A stretch of DNA of 6,404 bases from Planctomycetota bacterium (lineage in GTDB: Bacteria; Planctomycetota; UBA11346). The notes under the pieces were generated by a model, which was given only the letters and a program-made list of their open reading frames with translations, did not search any database and was not told the origin of the DNA. The DNA is taken from positions 1 to 6,404 of the forward strand of contig JACDEC010000177.1 of the NCBI GenBank assembly GCA_013816645.1. The letters run 5' to 3'. The translations under genes were made by a program, and so were the position numbers. This document shows positions 1 through 5,991 of the stretch, in pieces; within the stretch, counting starts at the first letter, position 1; each line of letters starts with the position of its first letter.

Positions 1-664
1 GTCCGAACGCGGCGAGCGCGCGCTGGCGTTCTTCGAGGGCCGCGAGTTCGCCGGGTTTGGGATCGAGCGCGGTCAGCTCCTCCTGCTGGAAGCGCAGGAA
101 GTCGCGCTCGCGCAGGCTCTCGCGTTCGCCTCCATCCAAGCGCGCGAGCTCCCCGGCGAGATCGAGGCAGCGCTGGTGCAGGCGGCGGAACTGCTCGGCG
201 AGCGACTCATGTCCGCCGTAACCGTCGAGCAGGTCGAGCTGACGCGCGGGTTCGGATAGGCGGGTCGCTTCGTTTTGCGCCCGGACCTCGACGAGCAGGT
301 CTCCAGCCGCGCGCAACGCCGCGACCGTCACCGGCACATCATTGATCCACGCCTGGCTGCGCCCGCCCTCGCCGAGGCGTCGGCGCAGGATCACCTGTCC
401 ATCGCTGGCCGGAACCCCGCAGGCGGCTTCGACCGCCCTGGCGAGGTCCGCATCGACGGCGAACACGGCGCTGACCGTGGCACTGTCGCCAGCCGGTCCG
501 ATGAGGCCGGTGCGCGCCCGTCCGCCGAGCAGCAGGTCGAGTGCGTCGAGCAGGAGGCTCTTGCCAGCTCCGGTCTCGCCGCTGACCACGGTCAATCCTT
601 CGCCGGGGCACATGCGCGCTTCGGCGACGATGACGAGGTTGACCACGGCCAGTTCGACAAGCAC
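1..664 (-). CDS. recN: DNA repair protein RecN, N-terminal part (cut by window edge)
   Basis: This is the first 221 residues of an SMC-like ATPase that acts at double-strand breaks during recombinational repair. The translation starts V-L-V-E-L-A-V-V-N-L, matching the family opening, followed by Walker A G-E-T-G-A-G-K-S at residues 29-36 and L-L-D-A-L-D-L-L-L-G-G-R-A, the classic RecN continuation. A FLRFQQEEL block near residues 189-197 matches the start of the coiled-coil arm. The start is GTG: an in-frame TAG lies only 12 bases upstream and no ATG lies between, so the next possible start (Met18) would remove the first beta strand. No strong ribosome binding site is visible. The family H-G-Q-H-E-H-Q segment reads R-A-Q-N-E-A-T here (residues 128-134), which is divergent. 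The Walker B, signature and C-terminal half lie outside the window. The identity is confident; activity cannot be judged from this part. Confidence 0.92.
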   Translation of the reverse strand, partial: MLVELAVVNLVIVAEARMCPGEGLTVVSGETGAGKSLLLDALDLLLGGRARTGLIGPAGDSATVSAVFAVDADLARAVEAACGVPASDGQVILRRRLGEGGRSQAWINDVPVTVAALRAAGDLLVEVRAQNEATRLSEPARQLDLLDGYGGHESLAEQFRRLHQRCLDLAGELARLDGGERESLRERDFLRFQQEELTALDPKPGELAALEERQRALAAFG

Positions 665-723
665 GGGCGCAGCCTACGCGGCATCGGCGGGGTGCCAACG
701 GTCCCCGACCGCTGGTCAGGTAT

Positions 724-743
724 GCGACCAGGGTCGTGGTCGC
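724..743. repeat. Perfect 7-bp dyad upstream of recN
   Basis: GCGACCA (724-730) and TGGTCGC (737-743) form a perfect inverted repeat around a 6-base spacer. It lies between the TPR-gene terminator and the recN start, about 60 bp upstream of the recN GTG. It could be a repressor operator for recN, which is damage-regulated in many bacteria, or a second hairpin supporting termination. It matches neither the E. coli (CTGT-N8-ACAG) nor the Gram-positive (GAAC-N4-GTTC) LexA box. Only the dyad is seen; function is inferred. Confidence 0.45.
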
Positions 744-750
744 CAAACGA

Positions 751-780
751 AACGGCCCCCGCCGGATGGCGGAGGCCGTT
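751..780 (-). terminator. Hairpin terminator after the TPR gene
   Basis: AACGGCC (751-757) pairs with GGCCGTT (774-780), and CCGCC (759-763) pairs with GGCGG (768-772). One mismatch separates the two stems and the loop is GGAT. Read on the minus strand, the stem ends in TT and continues TCGTTTGG, a weak T-rich run. It starts 20 bases past the TPR stop codon at 800-802, the usual place for an intrinsic terminator. The stem is strong and the T-tract is poor, as is common in GC-rich genomes. Confidence 0.65.
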
Positions 781-799
781 CGCTTGGCGAGCGCCGTGT

Positions 800-2641
800 T
801 CAGGGCGCGGGCTGCGCTTCCGGTGCCGGCGCGGGCTGCGCTTCCGGCTCCGCCTCGGCAGCCGGCGCCTTCTTCTTGCCGAGGGCGATCAGCGCCTGGT
901 CTTCCAGCGCGGCGGCGCGGGCCTTGTCGGCGCCCTTGGCATTATCCGCCACCAGGCGGATGCGCTTGAACGCGTCCTTGGCACGGCCGGCAACCAGGTA
1001 CAATTCGGAGAGATCGAGGCTCGCGCCAACGCCTTTCTTGTCCTTGGTCAGTTCCTCGAGGGCGGGGATGCCGATGTCAGGACGGCGGTTCTGCACGGCC
1101 CATTGTCCGACGGCGCTCAGCAGCTTGGCATTGCCAGGGTTGGCCTTCAGCGCGCTCTGCAGCGAGAGGCCGGCTTCGTCGGGCTTGCCCAGTCCGGTCT
1201 CGAAGCGGGCAAGTTCGAGCCAGGCCTCTACCTGCTTGGGATCCTGTTCGACCGTGGTCTTGAGCAGACTGTGGGTCTCATCGGCGCGTCCGGTGTCCTT
1301 GAAAAGCCGGGCGAGGGCGAGTTGCGCGTCGACATGGCGCGGGTTCGCGACCAGGGCGGCCTTGTAGCGTTCGATGGCGTGATCGACGGTCGCTGCGACC
1401 TTGTCCGCACCGACCATGATGTCGCCCTTGGCGGCGACCGCGGCTTCGACCGCCTGCGCGCTCTCGTAATGCACATCAGCGTCAGCGGGATTGAGACGGA
1501 TGGCGATGTCGTATTCGCGCACCGCGGTCAGCAGGTCGTCGATGGCCTTCGGTCCACCCTTCTGGGCGCGGTGGAAATAGGCGCTGGCGATCGCGCGATG
1601 GGTGCGGGGATCCTTCGGAGTCAGGTCGATGGCCTTCTTGAGCGCCTCGATCGCCTCATCGTGCTGGCCCTGCAGGTCGAGGATGCGGCCGAGGTACCAG
1701 CGCACCTCGGCGTTGTTCGGCTGCAGGCGGATGGCCTGGGCGCACTGACGGCGAGCTTCGTCGTAATCCTTCTTGCCGGCCAGCGCGATGCCGAGCACGG
1801 CATAGGCGTCGCCGTTGGCAGGGTCGAGCGCGACCGCCTTGCGCGCATGTGTGGCGGCAGTCTCGTAATCCGGGGCGTGCGTGGTGCTCTCGCACAGCGC
1901 CTTGGCAAGCAGGTAATGGAGCTGCGCCTGGTCTTTGGAGCTGACCCGCTTCTCGCCATCGGCGTTGTCGGTCTTGGCGACGATGGCGAGGGCTTCGCGC
2001 AGCGCCTTGGCTGCGTCGTCGAAGCGCGCTGCGGCCATCAGATTGCGGGCGCGGACTTCGAGCACATGCACGCGCGCCGCGGAGGGCAGCTCCTTGCTCA
2101 GCGCCGAGGCATATTGCGCGTCGGCCAGGTCGTAGGCGCCGTCCTTGGCGAGCAGGTTGGCTTGTTCGAGGTGGTAGATCGCGCGATCGTCGAAGGTGCC
2201 GGCCTCGCCGAGGACCTTGATATCGTGCGCGGTGATCCAGGGCATTCCGCGCGCGACCGAGGTCACCGCGCCAGTGACTTCGATGAGCTGGTACTTCTTG
2301 AGGGTGTCGAACACGCCGGTGCCGGCGCGGGACTTCTCGATGAACAGGGTCACGAACGGCTTGGCGCGCACTTCGGGATTGGACAGGTCGGCATCGTCGT
2401 CCCACACCGCCAGATTGAGGTAGCGCTCGGGGGTGTATTCGGTGTGGATGGGGTCGTAGAGGTCGGCGTACTCGATGAACACGCATTGGAAGCGGACCCG
2501 CACGTTGAGGTGCGACTCGGGCGCCATGACGACGTTATCGAGCTCGACATTCGTCGGCTTCTGGCGCTCGATGTAGGTCGCCCCGACCAGCGCAGGGGAC
2601 ATGCCGCAGGCGAGGATCGTGGAGAGCAGCAGGTGACGCAC
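800..2641 (-). CDS. Exported TPR-repeat protein with an N-terminal beta-rich domain
   Basis: This is a 613-residue protein of unknown role. I chose the GTG at 2641 over an upstream frame extension to 2893 because GAAGGAG lies 6 bases before it and because a signal peptide then begins at once: M-R-H, a hydrophobic stretch at residues 4-19 and a V-G-A cleavage site at 19-21. Cys12 (I-L-A-C) is a weaker lipoprotein alternative. Residues about 22-150 form a domain I cannot name with certainty. It is rich in predicted strands (NVRVRFQC, YLNLAVWDD, KPFVTLFIE, YQLIEVTGAV) and is compatible with an OB-like fold. Residues about 150-590 hold roughly ten tetratricopeptide-type helical pairs, clearest at 260-340 (A-x-A-L-D-P-A-N-x-D-A-Y; L-G-I-A-L) and 415-505. 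The tail at 589-613 is Lys-Ala-Pro-Glu repeats. It is probably a periplasmic or surface scaffold for protein contacts. No catalytic motif is seen. Confidence 0.85.
   Translation of the reverse strand: MRHLLLSTILACGMSPALVGATYIERQKPTNVELDNVVMAPESHLNVRVRFQCVFIEYADLYDPIHTEYTPERYLNLAVWDDDADLSNPEVRAKPFVTLFIEKSRAGTGVFDTLKKYQLIEVTGAVTSVARGMPWITAHDIKVLGEAGTFDDRAIYHLEQANLLAKDGAYDLADAQYASALSKELPSAARVHVLEVRARNLMAAARFDDAAKALREALAIVAKTDNADGEKRVSSKDQAQLHYLLAKALCESTTHAPDYETAATHARKAVALDPANGDAYAVLGIALAGKKDYDEARRQCAQAIRLQPNNAEVRWYLGRILDLQGQHDEAIEALKKAIDLTPKDPRTHRAIASAYFHRAQKGGPKAIDDLLTAVREYDIAIRLNPADADVHYESAQAVEAAVAAKGDIMVGADKVAATVDHAIERYKAALVANPRHVDAQLALARLFKDTGRADETHSLLKTTVEQDPKQVEAWLELARFETGLGKPDEAGLSLQSALKANPGNAKLLSAVGQWAVQNRRPDIGIPALEELTKDKKGVGASLDLSELYLVAGRAKDAFKRIRLVADNAKGADKARAAALEDQALIALGKKKAPAAEAEPEAQPAPAPEAQPAP
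804..847. repeat. Two 20-bp direct repeats, period 24 bp, in the TPR gene tail
   Basis: The 20-base word beginning GGCGCGGGCTGC occurs at 804-823 and again, identically, at 828-847. The period of 24 bp equals eight codons. On the minus strand it encodes the repeated P-E-A-Q-P-A-P-A tail. This is a recent in-frame duplication that would lengthen a flexible linker without disturbing the TPR region. Confidence 0.8.
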
Positions 2642-2647
2642 GGAAGG

Positions 2648-2654
2648 CTCCTTC
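2648..2654 (-). promoter_or_regulatory. Strong ribosome binding site that decides the GTG start of the TPR gene
   Basis: The minus strand reads GAAGGAG, then six bases, then GTG at 2641. This is close to a full Shine-Dalgarno match at ideal spacing. It supports starting the TPR protein at 2641 and not at any upstream ATG in the same open frame, which would translate through the 15-bp repeats. Confidence 0.75.
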
Positions 2655-2666
2655 GAGTAGCCAGGG

Positions 2667-2737
2667 GAAGTTGACGAGAGGAATGTTGATGAGAGGGAAA
2701 GTGATGAGAGGGAAGTTGATGAGAGGGAAGTTGATGA
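2667..2737. repeat. Five 15-bp tandem repeats upstream of the TPR gene
   Basis: The units are 2667-2681, 2682-2696, 2697-2711, 2712-2726 and a partial 2727-2737, with plus-strand consensus GAAGTTGATGAGAGG. Unit 4 matches the consensus exactly, unit 1 differs at one base, units 2 and 3 at two each, and unit 5 matches for 11 bases. The array ends 26 bp before the TPR start codon, so it lies in the mRNA leader if the promoter candidate at 2766-2794 is right. Possible roles are a regulator-binding array, a leader RNA element, or a copy-number-variable microsatellite. Fifteen is a multiple of three, so copy changes keep any reading frame through it. Confidence 0.9.
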
Positions 2738-2765
2738 TCGCCCCCGGGAGGGCGGCGCCGTTGAG

Positions 2766-2794
2766 ACTATGGCCCACAATCGACCGCGCCACAA
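2766..2794 (-). promoter_or_regulatory. Candidate promoter for the TPR gene
   Basis: On the minus strand TTGTGG (2789-2794), a 17-base spacer and CATAGT (2766-2771) resemble sigma70 -35 and -10 boxes (3 of 6 and 4 of 6 matches). ATTGTGG occurs twice here, at 2789-2795 and 2774-2780, exactly 15 bp apart, so a dimeric regulator could also bind. Transcription from here would put the 15-bp array in the leader. Weak evidence. Confidence 0.35.
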
Positions 2795-2795
2795 T

Positions 2796-3018
2796 GAGAT
2801 CGCGGTAAGGCCGTGGAGCGACTGCAGTCGGGCTCCAAAGCGCTCGGCGTGCCGGGCCGGCATGGATCCCCCATGAACCAGCGAAAGCGGCATTACGGCA
2901 CCAGCAACGTCCCCACGCCGACTCGCGATGAGTCTAAAAGACCCCCTGGTCCGCGCGAACGGACTGTCTCATTCACCGCGATCACGTCACTGCCCCCACC
3001 GCCTGGCGAGGAACGGTT
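2796..3018. other. Non-coding stretch with no recognised feature
   Basis: This part of the dnaA-TPR gap holds short open frames on both strands, but none shows a recognisable protein pattern or a ribosome binding site. One small dyad, GTCCG/CGGAC around TTCGCG on the minus strand (about 2950-2970), is too weak to call. There is no DnaA-box array, no AT-rich segment and no tRNA-like fold that I can see. Confidence 0.5.
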
Positions 3019-3083
3019 TCAACTCCGCTTCAACCGCACCAGCAGATCAGCGACCAAGCGATCCAAGGCGGGATCGCGAGCGC
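3019..3083 (-). pseudogene. dnaA: Vestigial second copy of the dnaA 3' end
   Basis: The minus strand encodes A-R-D-P-A-L-D-R-L-V-A-D-L-L-V-R-L-K-R-S and a TGA stop (3019-3021). The true DnaA C-terminus at 3188 onward differs by only two residues (F to L, T to A). The copies are offset by 169 bp and align over 65 bases without gaps. The first 28 bases (3056-3083) are identical. The remaining 37 differ at 13 positions, mostly silent, including L CTC/TTG and S TCC/AGT codon-class switches and TAA/TGA stops. That pattern fits a diverged dnaA allele kept under selection until it was broken. The rest of the copy is missing: the homology stops at 3083 and a palindrome follows. There is no start codon or ribosome binding site, so it is not expressed as DnaA. 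Confidence 0.88.
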
Positions 3084-3111
3084 CATCACGTGGGCAGGGC
3101 CCCACGTGATG
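3084..3111. repeat. Perfect 11-bp-stem palindrome at the edge of the dnaA vestige
   Basis: CATCACGTGGG (3084-3094) and CCCACGTGATG (3101-3111) pair perfectly around the 6-base loop CAGGGC. Its first base directly follows the last base of the 28-bp identity with dnaA. No T-tract follows on either strand, so it is a poor intrinsic terminator, although it lies about 75 bp past the dnaA stop and could still end or protect that transcript. Its position also suits a recombination or transposition end. Confidence 0.7.
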
Positions 3112-3187
3112 CACGCCCGTCAGCCTTCGCGCAGGCGCACCGCGCCGGAGGGGAGGCGGGAGGGCGCGCGTGAACGCGCAGGCCGCC

Positions 3188-4585
3188 TTAGGAGCGCTTG
3201 AGTCGTACGAGCAGATCGGTGACGAAGCGATCCAAGGCGGGATCGCGAGCGCGCAGTTGCGCCACCTGTTCGCAGGCATAGGCCACGCTCGAATGGCTCT
3301 TCACATCGAAGGCCTGGGCGATGGCCGAATACGTGTCCGAGCCCGACATCTTCAGCACGTACATCGCCACGTGCCGCGCGGTGGCCCGTGGACCCGAACG
3401 GCTCTTGCCGACCAGGTCGTCGACGGTGACCTCGTAGTAGTCGGCGACGGAACGGGTGATCAGCTTGAAGCGCGGCTCGCCGGCACCGCGGTCGACGATG
3501 TCGGCCAGCGCCTGCCGGGCGAGCGACAGGTCGACGCGACGCTGGAAGCTGTGCGCGAAAGCGACCAGCTTGTTCACCGCGCCTTCGAGCTCGCGGATGT
3601 TGTCGACGATGTGGTCGACGACGTAGTCGATGACCTCGTCGCCGACCGCGACGTTCTGTGAGCGCGCCTTGGCCAGGACGACCTCGCGGCGCACCGCGGG
3701 ATCGGGTTTCTCCAGGGCGACGACCAGGCCGCCGGCGAAGCGCTGGATGAAGCGCTCCTCCAGGTACTTGATGTCGGCGGGATGGGCGTCGGAGGTGATC
3801 ACCACCCGCTTGCCCTGCTCGGTGAGTTCGTTGAAGGTGGCGAAGAGCTCTTCCTTGGTCTTGACCATCTGGCCGCGACTCAGGAAGTGGATGTCGTCGA
3901 TGAGCAGCAGGTCGGGATGGCGCATCCGGATGCGGAACGCTTGGATGCCGGCCGGTCCGCCTTCGCAGGCGCTGATGTAGTCGTTGGTGAACTGCTCGCA
4001 GCGGATGTACTGGACCTTGCACTTGGGGTGGCGTTCCTTGAACGCCAGCGCCAGGCCCTGCTCGAGGTGGGTCTTGCCGAGTCCCGACGCCCCGTGGATG
4101 AACAGCGGATTCACCGGATTGCGCGGGTTGTCGAGGATGCGCATCACCGCGTCGTAGGCCATGCGGTTGCACGTGCCGACGACGAAATCCTCGAGCAGCT
4201 TGAAGCCGTGGCCGAAGCTGCGATGGCCGTGGCGGGCGTGTTCGCGACCGGCTGCGGTGGCGCCGGCTGCGGGCGCGCTGGCCTGCTGCTTCTGCTGCTC
4301 GTGCTCGCGCAGCGCGCTGCCGGGCACGCGGCAGACCACTTCGGCGACCGGCTCGCCGAGCAGTTCGCTGGCGATGGTGGCGAGTTGGCGCGCGTAGCGG
4401 TCGCGGATGGTGAACTGGAAGAGCGGCGTCGGGCACTCGATGGTCATCACGCCGGCTTCGACCCCGAGCGGCCGCACCTTCGGCGAGCCCAGCCAGGTGT
4501 GGATGGCCTTCTCGTTCTCGGGCGTGCGCAGGCGATCGATGATCGCCGGCCAGGCCTGGGTCAGCGCGAGTGCTTGCGGTGCCAT
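3188..4585 (-). CDS. dnaA: Chromosomal replication initiator protein DnaA
   Basis: This AAA+ ATPase of 465 residues binds the replication origin and opens it. Domain I spans about 1-88 and a Gln/Ala/His-rich domain II linker about 90-125. Domain III begins near FVVGTCNR (134-141). Walker A is G-A-S-G-L-G-K-T-H (165-173), Walker B L-L-L-I-D-D-I-H-F-L (226-235), sensor 1 V-I-T-S-D (262-266), and the arginine-finger region Q-R-F-A-G-G-L (281-287), followed by N-I-R-E-L-E-G-A (329-336). Domain IV has the basic loop near 394-405 and the helix-turn-helix signature K-S-H-S-S-V (429-434), where most bacteria have R-D-H-T/S-T-V. The ATG at 4585 is preceded by AGAGGT at six bases; the same frame is open far upstream, but only as a shadow over the kinase gene. 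dnaN and recF do not follow. A broken copy of its 3' end lies downstream. Confidence 0.96.
   Translation of the reverse strand: MAPQALALTQAWPAIIDRLRTPENEKAIHTWLGSPKVRPLGVEAGVMTIECPTPLFQFTIRDRYARQLATIASELLGEPVAEVVCRVPGSALREHEQQKQQASAPAAGATAAGREHARHGHRSFGHGFKLLEDFVVGTCNRMAYDAVMRILDNPRNPVNPLFIHGASGLGKTHLEQGLALAFKERHPKCKVQYIRCEQFTNDYISACEGGPAGIQAFRIRMRHPDLLLIDDIHFLSRGQMVKTKEELFATFNELTEQGKRVVITSDAHPADIKYLEERFIQRFAGGLVVALEKPDPAVRREVVLAKARSQNVAVGDEVIDYVVDHIVDNIRELEGAVNKLVAFAHSFQRRVDLSLARQALADIVDRGAGEPRFKLITRSVADYYEVTVDDLVGKSRSGPRATARHVAMYVLKMSGSDTYSAIAQAFDVKSHSSVAYACEQVAQLRARDPALDRFVTDLLVRLKRS
3225..3252. repeat. 28-bp direct repeat, dnaA copy (partner at 3056-3083)
   Basis: These 28 bases inside the dnaA 3' end are identical to 3056-3083. 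Codons across them specify A-R-D-P-A-L-D-R of DnaA. The 169-bp spacing means one repeat unit holds the functional dnaA end, the 76 bp after its stop (3112-3187) and the palindrome. If this is an attachment-site duplication, the 28 bp is the core. If it is ordinary homologous recombination, it is the crossover tract. Confidence 0.85.
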
Positions 4586-4591
4586 CGAATT

Positions 4592-4597
4592 ACCTCT
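4592..4597 (-). promoter_or_regulatory. Ribosome binding site of dnaA
   Basis: The minus strand reads AGAGGT, six bases, then ATG at 4585. It fixes the DnaA start against the much longer open frame, which has no stop for about 1 kb upstream. Confidence 0.65.
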
Positions 4598-4617
4598 GCC
4601 CGCTGGCGAGCACGGAG

Positions 4618-4645
4618 TACATACGCCGGGCCGACATCGACTCAA
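4618..4645 (-). promoter_or_regulatory. Candidate dnaA promoter
   Basis: TTGAGT (4640-4645, minus strand), a 16-base spacer and TATGTA (4618-4623) resemble -35 and -10 boxes (4 of 6 and 3 of 6). Transcription would begin about 25 bases before the dnaA ATG. No hairpin terminator is evident between the kinase stop and dnaA (4586-4725), so read-through from the kinase is also possible. No DnaA box for autoregulation was found. Confidence 0.3.
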
Positions 4646-4725
4646 GACGGAGTCCGGACGCTTCGCCGGCCGACCATGGACGATCGGGCATCGCCATCTC
4701 GGCGGACACATCAGCGGCGGGCATA

Positions 4726-5883
4726 TCAGCGCGCGGTCGCACGGCCGGATTCGGCGTGCTGCTTGAGGAAGGCGCTGACCTGGGCGCGACTCGGCGATTC
4801 GGCGGTGCGCACGTAGTGACCGCTGGTCGCTCCACCGATCTGGATCGCGTGGGCCGGTTCGATGCCGGCGAGCAGCGCGGCGAGGAATCCGGCATTGAAG
4901 TGGTCGCCTGCGCCGGTGGTGATCTTGGGCTTGGGGTCGAAGAACCCATCGGACGCGGCCGAGCCGGAGGCGCCAGTCTTGGTCCAGGCCACCGCCGCCG
5001 ACTTCACCAGGTGGCACATGGCCCAGGAGATGCCGAGCGCGTCGCGCACGATCTCGCAGCCCTTGCGCGCCTGCTCCCATTCGCTGTCGCCGGCCTGCCA
5101 GGTCTTGCCCAGCGCTGCGAGCACCTGGCGCAGCTCCATCTCGTTCATGCCGAGCACGACGTCGACGTGCTTCTGCAGCTTGGTCAGCGCCGCCAGGCCC
5201 TTGCGCTGGTCGTCGGCGGTGCGCTTGGCGGGGTCGGCGAGGTCCACGAACCACAAGGGCCGGTCCGGGCGCAGTCCGGGCAGGATCTCGTCGGCCAGGC
5301 GGTTCCAGATCTCGGTCATGCCGAGGGTCATGGTCCAGTTGACGGTCGCCACGCCGGGCGAGCGCTTGAGGATGGCGGCGAGCTGGTCGCGGCCGACGGT
5401 TTTGAGCAGGTGCTCGTAGGTCACCTGCTCCATGGGCAGGACCTTGCCGAGCATCAGCTTGCCGTCGCTGAACTCGAGCGCGTCGGTCGATCCCGCCGGC
5501 CCCAGGGTGATCACCTGCTTGGCCCGCTTGGCGAGCGGGGCGAACACCGGATCGATCGCGCCGGCGCCGAGCACGCCGATCGCGGTGACCGCGTAGTCGT
5601 AGCTGCACAAGGCGTTGGCCATGATCGGGCCGTTGCCGCCGATCTTGCTCTGCTTGACCACCAGCTCGAAGTTGGCGCTCTTGCCCGCCGCCTGCAGCAC
5701 GCGTTGGCCGTATTCACCGATCGTGGTCATCGCCGTGTAGCTGGTCGTCGACGCGCGCGTGGCGACCACGTCGATGATGGCGTCGATGAAGCCGTCGAAG
5801 CCGACCAGCACCTCGGGGCGGTGGTTGGCGGGGACCGCGGCGAGGGCGGCGGCGGCGGCGGAGCAGAGCTGGCGGTGATCCAT
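4726..5883 (-). CDS. PfkB (ribokinase)-family carbohydrate kinase
   Basis: This 385-residue cytoplasmic kinase should transfer phosphate from ATP to a sugar or nucleoside hydroxyl. The N-terminal V-G-F-D-G-F-I-D (27-34) is the substrate-side region. G-G-N-G-P-I-M-A-N-A (82-91) corresponds to the first PfkB signature. N-E-M-E (247-250) is the N-x-x-E motif for Mg2+ and phosphate. T-T-G-A-G-D-H-F-N-A-G-F (322-333) is the second signature, with catalytic base Asp327 and the anion hole. The length is slightly above the usual 300-350. The substrate cannot be read from the sequence; the His after GAGD and the early D-G-F-I-D are unlike ribokinase proper. The ATG at 5883 is chosen because the frame upstream to 6006 is low-complexity Pro/Thr with no family match; the ribosome binding site is weak (GGAAG at 10 bases). 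It ends 140 bp before dnaA and diverges from the thioesterase gene. Confidence 0.9.
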   Translation of the reverse strand: MDHRQLCSAAAAALAAVPANHRPEVLVGFDGFIDAIIDVVATRASTTSYTAMTTIGEYGQRVLQAAGKSANFELVVKQSKIGGNGPIMANALCSYDYAVTAIGVLGAGAIDPVFAPLAKRAKQVITLGPAGSTDALEFSDGKLMLGKVLPMEQVTYEHLLKTVGRDQLAAILKRSPGVATVNWTMTLGMTEIWNRLADEILPGLRPDRPLWFVDLADPAKRTADDQRKGLAALTKLQKHVDVVLGMNEMELRQVLAALGKTWQAGDSEWEQARKGCEIVRDALGISWAMCHLVKSAAVAWTKTGASGSAASDGFFDPKPKITTGAGDHFNAGFLAALLAGIEPAHAIQIGGATSGHYVRTAESPSRAQVSAFLKQHAESGRATAR

Positions 5884-5991
5884 CGTTGGTCGGCTTCCAG
5901 GAGTCGTCGTTGGGCGGGGGGTCGAAGGTAGGTCGGGCACGGGCGATTCAAGATCGAGCTTCGGCGTTTCTCCGACCGTCGGCGTGCCACG

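Noticed and set aside
275..2674. 799-codon open frame on the plus strand antisense to the TPR gene
   Set aside because: It has no ribosome binding site or recognisable domain. It exists because GC-rich codons leave few stops on the opposite strand. The minus-strand frame has a signal peptide, TPRs and a strong ribosome binding site.
2667..2737. CRISPR array
   Set aside because: The units are 15 bp, directly tandem and without spacers.
2535..2792. 85-codon frame with I-N-F-P-L repeats
   Set aside because: It is the 15-bp array read in another frame and runs into the TPR gene. It has no ribosome binding site.
2642..2893. N-terminal extension of the TPR protein through the 15-bp repeats
   Set aside because: It encodes Ser/Thr/Leu repeats ahead of a clear signal peptide, and a strong ribosome binding site precedes the GTG at 2641.
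2738..3187. oriC next to dnaA
   Set aside because: There is no cluster of TTATCCACA-like boxes and no AT-rich segment, and the 15-bp repeats do not resemble DnaA boxes. An origin using a divergent box cannot be excluded.
3120..3187. Intrinsic terminator of dnaA from GCGCG-TGAA-CGCGC and GGCGC-ACC-GCGCC dyads
   Set aside because: The stems are only about 5 bp in a very GC-rich stretch and no T-run follows.
4586..5608. In-frame extension of dnaA through the kinase gene
   Set aside because: The extension is Arg/Ala-rich, overlaps the kinase in another frame on the same strand, and resembles no DnaA N-terminus. A ribosome binding site and normal domain I mark the start at 4585.
4570..5931. 453-codon plus-strand frame over the kinase gene
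   Set aside because: It is an antisense shadow; the kinase signatures on the minus strand are unambiguous.
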